NCBI GenBank assembly: GCA_003290165.1
Contig: QNQO01000646.1
Coordinates: 62,001 to 126,000, forward strand
Origin: Berberis thunbergii
Taxonomy: Eukaryota; Streptophyta; Magnoliopsida; Ranunculales; Berberidaceae
Reading direction: 5' to 3'
Length of the DNA stretch: 64,000 bases
The notes under the pieces were generated by a model. The model was not told the origin of the DNA and searched no databases. It was given only the letters and a program-made list of their open reading frames with translations. Below, piece by piece: positions 57,338 through 64,000 of this stretch (within the stretch, counting starts at the first letter, position 1; each line of letters opens with the position of its first letter). The translations under genes and the position numbers were made by a program.

Positions 57338-59259
57338 AGTTTGTCTAACTGTCGAGGAAATCAGCGAGGAAATGGGCGAGGGTGGCTCCTGCGCACGTGC
57401 AAGAGCATCATTTCAAAAAAAAAAAAATAATGGAGGGAATCGAAATTTGGGGGAAAAAGAAGGAGGGAACCTCTCCCTCTCCCCATTTCCATCTCGACAG
57501 ACAGAGACAGAGAAGAGAAGAAAAGAGAAGAAATCACACTCCCTCCCTCTCCCCAAACGAAGCCTGAGAAACGCCGAAACCCTCCCTCTCCCCAAACGAA
57601 GCTTGACAGAGAAGCCCCTCCATCTCCCCAATGAAGCTCGACAAAGAAGAGAAGTGGGAGACGAATCACCACCCTCTCCCAAAAGGTAAAACTGCTACCT
57701 TTGTCTAACTGTATTTTCCCTCTCATTCTCTCACTCTTTGTGGGTGATTTCTTGTTGGGGATTTCTAGATCTAAGGTTTCTACTAGAGCTAGGGCTAAAA
57801 ATCTGAAGAACAGATTTGATTGCTTGAGTTTGAGTGAGAGTGAGTGATCTCTGGTTCAGAATGCGCAGTTCAGTTTATTTTATTTTTTTCAATTTTTTTG
57901 TTTGAAATTTCATAACGTTGTTTGATAACGAAGTCGTTGTGTTGTTTGTTAGTATTTTAACACAATTTTCATGATTTAGGTGTACCCATTAGTGTGCGTT
58001 GAAGGTTAGTAAGATTATGAATTAGGGTTTGCTAATTTTTGTTGAAATTTGCATAAACTCGTATACTGTTGTTGTTTGTGTTGTTCTACAAAACTATGCT
58101 AGTGTCCTATCATGACTTCTTAGCCCTATAATTTTAGTTTAAGATTACAACCGTTCTTGCCTTATTTGTTAGACTTATAGTTTGGCATTGCTTCAAATTA
58201 TGATTTTTACTTGGCATAGTTTTAAACAATGCCTTGTTTTTTATTTAGTTTTACTTGCTTTGAAATTGTTTGAAATCATTGCATAAACCATCACTTGGCA
58301 TTATTTTTAGTTGGTTTGTTTGAAAATTCTTTCATATAATCTATGATTGTTCATTATGCTCCATAAGTAAAAGTAGTGAAGTGTTTGCATTGTTTACTCA
58401 CGTTGTTTATGATTTTTTTTGTGTGTGTTTTAAAGTTTAATTTGGTGGAGATTTTGATTAGAGTGTTTGAATTTGGTGTTTTGGGTGGTTTTAGTTTAGG
58501 ATGAAGTGGGGTTATTGACTTTAATTACTTCAAATCTACTGATAGTGTCTGGAAATTTAGGGTTTTTCAAGTTAGTAAGTTCTTATATGAGTTGGAAGTA
58601 CAGTTTGGTGATTGATTTTGAAGAATTAGGTTTTTATCGGGTTGTTGTCGTCGTACATTATGTGATTTTGGTTTTGTTTGCTAAAAATGTCAGTTTTGAC
58701 TGAAAATGGAAGTTCTTGATTGTTAGATTTTATTCAATTTATGTTTAGTGGAAGTTTAACTAGATGGATTTGCTAATTCATTTGTTTCCCCAATTTTGAG
58801 CAAACTAATGAATTCACTTGATGTTGCTTGATTGGTTTGCTCAAATTGGGGAAACAAATGAATTAGCAAATCCATCTAATTAAACTTCCACTAAACATAA
58901 ATTGAATAAAATCTAACAATCAAGAACTTCCATTTTCAGTCAAAACTGACATTTTTAGCAAACAAAACCAAAATCACATAATGTACAACGACAACAATCC
59001 GATAAAAACCTAATTCTTCAAATCAATCACCAAACTGTACTTCCAACTCATATCAGAACTTACTAACCCTGAAAAACCTAATTCTCTGTCTCTGTCTGTC
59101 GAGATGGAAATGGGGAGAGGGAGAGGTTCTCTCCTCTTTTTTTTCCCCCAAATTTCGATTCCCTCCATTTTTATTTTTTTCGAAACGATGCTCCTACACG
59201 TGCGCAGGAGCCTCCCTCGCCCATTTCCTCGCTGATTTCCTCAACAGTTAGACAAACTG
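57338..59259. repeat. Composite inverted duplication, one arm shortened by about 1 kb
   Basis: 57338-57514 is the reverse complement of 59082-59259, and 58557-58805 is the reverse complement of 58835-59080, with a 29-base loop. On the right the two blocks are contiguous; on the left 1,042 bases (57515-58556) separate them. The inner arms differ at only about ten positions in 245, so the duplication is fairly recent. The RNA would form a hairpin with a large bulge. No coding domain recognised. Confidence 0.9.
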
Positions 59260-59400
59260 TATTCTACCATTGAAACTTGAAAACCCATCCATCCAAACAA
59301 AATCAAAATAAATACTTATCTACCATAGTAGCATAACAGTAGTTGAGTATTACAATTTACACATTATACAACAATTTCAAATTGTGTTCCATAATACTGT

Positions 59401-59512
59401 TATACTGCCATTGCTTTCCACTTATTTCTATTGTTGCTCTCCTTGTTGTCATCATCTTCCATTCCTCCCCATTGTTCCACCCAAGTTGATGCTTCACTTG
59501 CCACTTTCCTTC
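59401..59512 (-). pseudogene. Possible captured terminal exon of an unidentified gene
   Basis: On the minus strand an open stretch of about 36 codons contains 'ASEASTWVEQWGGMEDDDNK' and ends KWKAMAV then TAA. An AG acceptor lies a few bases before. The composition looks protein-like, but I do not recognise the family, and a chance open stretch of this length cannot be excluded. Confidence 0.3.
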
Positions 59513-60769
59513 ACCTAATAATCCAACACAATCACATAAGAAAAAAATGAACGAATCAAACTAAAAATCAAAATCATCCTCAATACCTACATCAATATTA
59601 GATATACCCAATGGACTTAAATCAACATTAAAATATGTAATCACATAAGAAAAAATAACTTATCAGCTAATGATCCTACAGTGAATGAACCAACTGTGGC
59701 ACCCATAAGAATCCAAATCAACCGTATGAGTTTTCAGAAACAAAACTTTCTCAAATTTAATCTTATATTGGTGAGATGTTTTGGGTGGTTTCAACATTAA
59801 AAAAAACTTGAGTGCACATAAAATTTCAAACTCATGTACCAAACTAATCAAGATCTTGAACCCACCACAATCTTATCTTAAACTCCAAGATTGAGAAAGG
59901 GGATTCATGTGGGTTGTTTGGATAGATCAAGAAAGTGGATTCTTATCTTAATTGACAAGAATGAGAATGAGAAAGAGTAAAAAGAAGAAGCTAACCTTGA
60001 AGAAGATGATGATCCGAAGAACCAGATCCGAAATTTTCTTCTTCTGAGTTTACTTTCAGTGTTTGGCTGTTCAACGGAGCGACGGCCAGACGAAGACGCA
60101 GAAAAGAAAGCTTTAGAGAGGAAATAAGACTTGATCTTAAAGGAGGGGAATCTTTTACTATTCGATGGATCGACGAATCGAAGGCCAGAGGAAGACGCAG
60201 AGAACTGTTACGATCCTAGTCATAGACCTTCCCCTCCCTGACAACTCGGGCTTTTGGGAAAGTTGGTTGGTTCATGACAAGAACAAAAAAGAGCTTTCGA
60301 GAGGAGGAAGATTCTTGAGCTTTAGTTTGCAAACACTAGGGATAATGGGAAATGGGTTGGGGTTAGGCTTTGCTTTGGTTTGGGTCCGATAAATAAGCTG
60401 GGGTTTGACTTTGGTTTGGGCTTGATACAATAATCGGGACGGACCGAACGAGTCCATTATAGAATTTGTTAATACCGGTTCGAGACCAGGACCGGGATAA
60501 AAACAACCTGAATTGATTAGTCCTGATTTAACCGATTCAGAACCATACCGGTTCGGGTCGAGCTGGTCAGGACCAAGATTCTTGCCCACCCCTTGTTAAC
60601 CGACATCACCTAATCCGGTTTCGATCCCTGAAAATCAATTTTTAAGGTCCGGTCTAGTTTTCGATTTTAGCTTTTCGGGATAGTTAACTGGACCGGCCTA
60701 GCCCTAGTTAATAGCATGTAGTTTGGAGTACGATATAATAATTAACTGCACCTGAGGGCAGTTCGGACA

Positions 60770-62240
60770 ATAGGAGGCTTGGGCTCAGCCCTTTATTTAC
60801 TTATTCAATTTCAAGCATGGGCTCAGCCATTTCTTTACTTATTTGGTACAGAGGCATGGGTTTAACCCTCCCTTTAATCATTCAGTTTCATAGGTATGAC
60901 CTCAACCCTCTCTTGACATTTAACTGCAATAACATACAGTTTGTATAATCATTGTAGTGGCGACATTAGTCAACAATGACCATATAGTCAGCAAAGAAGA
61001 CTTCCTTATTACTTTACCTGATCTCAGCCCAGTTAGACTTGGACAAGTTCAGCGAGGAAATGGAAATTGGTTCATCTTCGGGTCTATTTGGTTTCACGAA
61101 AAATAGATATGGAAATTAAAACCGTTTTCATGAATTCTGATTCTGAGGCCTCCCCTCAGACTAGGATTTCGATGAGTAGTGGTAAAACCAGTCTCCTGAA
61201 TAATCAATTTCTTGTCATTAAATAGACAATCAAACAGTGAAAATATGTATAACAGGGAAAATTGATTCCAATTCCCATAGAAAATGGCATACCAAACAAA
61301 CCCTTCAATTATTTTGTTTTAAAGAAAACAATTATTCATCTTCTCAATAACATTGAGATGCGTCTTGTTACCTCCATAAATGATTCACTTTTCAAGAAAA
61401 AATTATGGGGAAATGTTCTTTCTTCCCTACAAAAGGTTGAGGCCTTGCTAGTCTGGATAAGCGCAACTCTTCCAAACTTAAATTTTTTTGTGGGGAATTG
61501 ATGTTTGTTCCCTGCAAAAGGCTTAATGTCTGGCTAAGTCTACCTGAGCTCGACTCAATTAGATTTTAAAAAAATTTCTGGGGAATGGATCTTTTTTCCC
61601 AGCCACTTGGCCGATTGCCTTACTAGTCTACCTAAGCTCGACTCCAATAAACTTAGCAAAATTTAGCCACAAGGCTGAATGTACTCTACCTCAGCTCAAC
61701 TCAGCTCAAATGGACTTAGAAAACTTTGTGGAGAATTTAAAATTATTGCAGGTTTAAAATTACTTATACTACAAATATATCATGTTTCAACATAATCTTT
61801 CTTGGTCACTCGACTTTAAGGAGCACATCAGCTTATTCAAGTAATTTTTTTGCCAAAATTAACAATGAGACTTCTACTTAGCTAGGCAATTCTTAAATGG
61901 CATCTTCGATTGACTCGAGGGAGCAGAGTACTTCAAAGATTTGCCTCAATAATCGTAGCATCGACTTAGGAGTAAGTGTGCTCATTGTTCAGTACTCGAC
62001 ACTCGGTCTATAGTTTGTTTGCTCTCGACAGTCATCCATGATCAACAATTAGTGCTCGATATTCAATGCTCGACACTCGATCTCTCTATTGTCATCTGTG
62101 TTAGACAATCGGTACTAGGCATTCAATTATCGACACTTAATCTCCAGTCTACTTGCTATCGACGGCTGGTGCTAGAATAAGTTCTTGGCAGCCCGATAAC
62201 ATTTGTCAAGTCTCTAAGACTACCAAGAGAGGTAATTGTA
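60770..62240. repeat. Retroelement-like DNA with three kinds of tandem repeats
   Basis: 60770-60910 repeats 'aggcatgggctcagccct' every 45-55 bp. 61400-61740 has about four units of about 85 bp with 'agtctacctgagctcgactc' and 'tggggaat'. 61990-62160 has two to three units with 'ctcgacactcgatct'. Non-coding. The first type shares 'aggcatgggct' with the end of the array at 54830, on the other side of the hAT nest, so both may belong to one retroelement split by the nest (inference). Confidence 0.6.
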
Positions 62241-62681
62241 GGAACCAAATGTGACATGTACTAAGTACAACCTGCTAAGTAAAACCGCGGGGCAAATAGA
62301 TGAGACCTAGATATTTGTATGAAGGGTAATCTCCTAGATTGGATATTTGTGGGAAACATTTTGGCATGAAAAATATATCCCTTATAAATATGGTTGTTAG
62401 CATTCATTAGGTGGAAAAAAAAATCCTTGGAGAGGAACATGTTGTAGAATGAGAAGAAATAATTGCTAGTCTCAAATATACCACAAAGAAATTTAGATGC
62501 ATAAAACTATGTATAACTTTGTGCATAAGGGATACACATTTTGGCAAAAATAACAAAGTTATTACCATTATTGGTGATGTGATTTTAGCCCAAATCGACA
62601 AGAAATGTTTGAACTTCCCACAAGAGTTATTCCAATGGTATCATAAAAAAAAGTGTGCAGCATGGTCCGTATAGAGAATCA
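62241..62681. other. LTR-like or intergenic DNA, no gene recognised
   Basis: It contains a TATA-like 'cccttataaatatgg' at about 62378. It could be an LTR piece of the repeat-rich element to its left. No partner LTR found. Confidence 0.35.
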
Positions 62682-63459
62682 GAGGGTGTTTGTTTTTGCT
62701 TCTGAATGGAGTCAGAAGTCTTAATAAGAAGTCAACCACCTTATTTAGGGTGTTTGTTTTTAGTTTTGATCAGAACTTCTACTTCTGATTAGAGTAAGAA
62801 ACAAGGAAGTGCTAATCACTTAGCACTGAGTGCTAAGTAAAAAATCATTCAAATAATAACCTTAACATAATTTTGTAATGACAATTGTTGTATCTCATCT
62901 TCTTAAAAATAAGTAGGGCTAAATTTTGACGGTACAACTTCATTCTCTTCACCAAGCATTGTGGTTCTGTCTAGCTTCACAAGGACTCGATAAGAAACTT
63001 ATCTCCTTTCTCTCTTTCATCTTTGTTCTTTTTCTATGTATTTTCAAGTTTTTCTTCATCTCTCCAACTCTCATTCTCATGTATATTTCCAAGTTTTTAG
63101 CATGTAGTTTTCATGCCTTATGTATATCATGAGAAATCAAATCAAATAACCCATGTTTGGATTAATGATTTCTTCCAATAACTAGAATTGAAATGGTCAT
63201 TAAAACGCCACAAACGTATTGCTCGGATTCAATAATAACGCCACAGATTTATGCCATAAATTTTTTCAACTCGGTGGGCCAAAATTGTCAAACAGTTTTC
63301 ATTCAGCACCTAAAAACAAACACATTTTTAATTTTACAGCTTCTAATTTGCAGCTCATTCAGAAGCAAAACAAACAGCTCATTCAGAAGCTCGTTCAGAA
63401 CTTCTAACTCCAGTTAGAAGCTAACTTCTAAGCACTTAAAAAAAACAAATGCCCTCTAA
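62682..63459. mobile_element. Non-autonomous TIR element (about 780 bp)
   Basis: The left end 'agagggtgtttgtttttgct' and the reverse-complemented right end 'agagggcatttgttttttt' form an inverted repeat. The subterminal parts on both sides repeat 'cttctgaat', 'agaacttctaact' and 'agaagct'. This layout is common in hAT-related MITEs. No coding and no clean target duplication. Confidence 0.6.
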
Positions 63460-64000
63460 GTTATACAAGAGGAGTTTCACAAACTCTCTTGCAATGTATC
63501 CCTCTATGATCTCAAATCACTGCCATGATGACCATAAATACTCTTTGTCGATGACTAACATGCATAGGACAAATATGCTCTGCATAATTGATGTGTTGAC
63601 GATGGATACACGTATGACGCTAGTGCTTGCCTTGGGCATCTTAGCCAGAAGAACTAACCATTGAATTCTAGCCATGTGGATCAAAAGGATAATCCTACCA
63701 TCCCAGTGATTTCCTAAAGGTCAAGTACATGGATCAACATGTATCATGTTAGCGTAGGTCTAAACCTTACCTTCAGTGTATTCCACTATTTCCTATCCTC
63801 CCAGGTCAAGTGTGCCTAGTTTAGGTATTGGTGTGATATGGCCAAGTTCCTTCGGACATGTCCGACTCAAGTATCTTGAGAATTTGAAGGTAGGCCATGG
63901 GAAAGCTTTCAACCTCATGGCTCGTGCTCGTCTGTGTTCAAATGTAAGATTATATCGAGTATTCATAATGTCTGGGCTTTTAGGCTTGTGGTAGCGAAAT
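63460..64000. other. No gene recognised
   Basis: Mixed composition with short frames only. It may continue into a retroelement beyond the window, but nothing here proves it. Confidence 0.5.

Larger units (their letters stand above)
57137..60596. mobile_element. hAT-like element (3.5 kb) with internal inverted duplication
   Basis: The left tip TAGGGGTGGGCAC and right tip (reverse complement) AAGGGGTGGGCAA. The subterminal parts share 'taccggtt' and related GC-rich wording in inverse orientation. Inside are a CT-rich untranslated-leader-like segment (57480-57780), a long inverted duplication (57338-59259), and a possible terminal exon at 59401-59510. No transposase. A target duplication is not clear. 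Confidence 0.6.
55103..60707. mobile_element. Nest of hAT-like elements (outer boundary)
   Basis: The left end TAGGGCTGGGCATT (55105) and reverse-complemented right end TAGGGCTAGGCCGG (ending 60706) resemble each other. TTAATA lies just outside both. Inside are further elements with the TAGGGGTGGGCA tip typical of many plant hAT MITEs. No transposase is recognised. The outer pairing is less certain than the inner ones. Confidence 0.5.

Overview
This window is a piece of a flowering-plant nuclear genome, probably a eudicot. It has GT-AG introns, a plant DRAP1/NF-YC11-type corepressor gene, a phytocystatin gene with the plant-specific C-terminal extension, an RLP29-like leucine-rich-repeat fragment, and plant Ty1/copia, Ty3/gypsy, CACTA, hAT, MITE and SINE families. 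Species cannot be named from the sequence. Only two loci look like ordinary host genes: DRAP1 (plus strand, 5592-10562) and, convergent to it, a cystatin (minus strand, 14740-11884). Almost everything else is transposon-derived.

Layout. 1-2230: non-coding, retroelement-leader-like. 2240-4735: decayed Ty3/gypsy gag-protease plus primer-binding site and LTR piece, minus strand. 4735-5010: purine-rich low-complexity DNA. 5170-10950: DRAP1 with a 3.3 kb first intron. 11884-14740: cystatin, whose core inhibitor domain is intact but whose C-terminal extension carries a frameshifting lesion at the third exon and a nonsense codon in the fourth; its second intron holds a 77-bp near-perfect palindrome. 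14895-18701: two related TIR elements, the first containing an 860-bp foldback. 19471-19975: truncated RLP29-like pseudogene. 20123-20305: MITE. 20640-25097: AT-rich, no recognisable gene.

25098-38671 is a 13.6 kb Ty3/gypsy element (Tat-like) with two LTRs, a ruined gag, an internal 70-bp tandem array and a decayed antisense ORF, but no visible pol. It is split by a 6,876-bp CACTA transposon (28887-35762, target duplication AAC). That CACTA carries exon pieces of at least three host genes, all on its minus strand: an unrecognised gene start, a prolyl 4-hydroxylase and a TMEM209/cytochrome-b561-N protein. It is a Pack-CACTA, and the most interesting object here. A small MITE sits inside it.

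38685-42863 is a second, mostly deleted gypsy element (minus strand). It abuts 42866-47993, a copia element with a truncated 5' LTR, followed by 48448-53077, a complete but coding-dead copia element. 54445-62240 looks like tandem-repeat-rich retroelement DNA interrupted by a nest of hAT-like elements (about 55103-60707). The nest includes a tRNA-derived SINE and a striking inverted duplication (57338-59259). 62682-63459 is another TIR element, and nothing is recognised after it.

The two host genes have no evident functional link. The main biological themes are layered transposon insertion, transduplication of host exons, and several long hairpins that could feed small-RNA pathways (inference).
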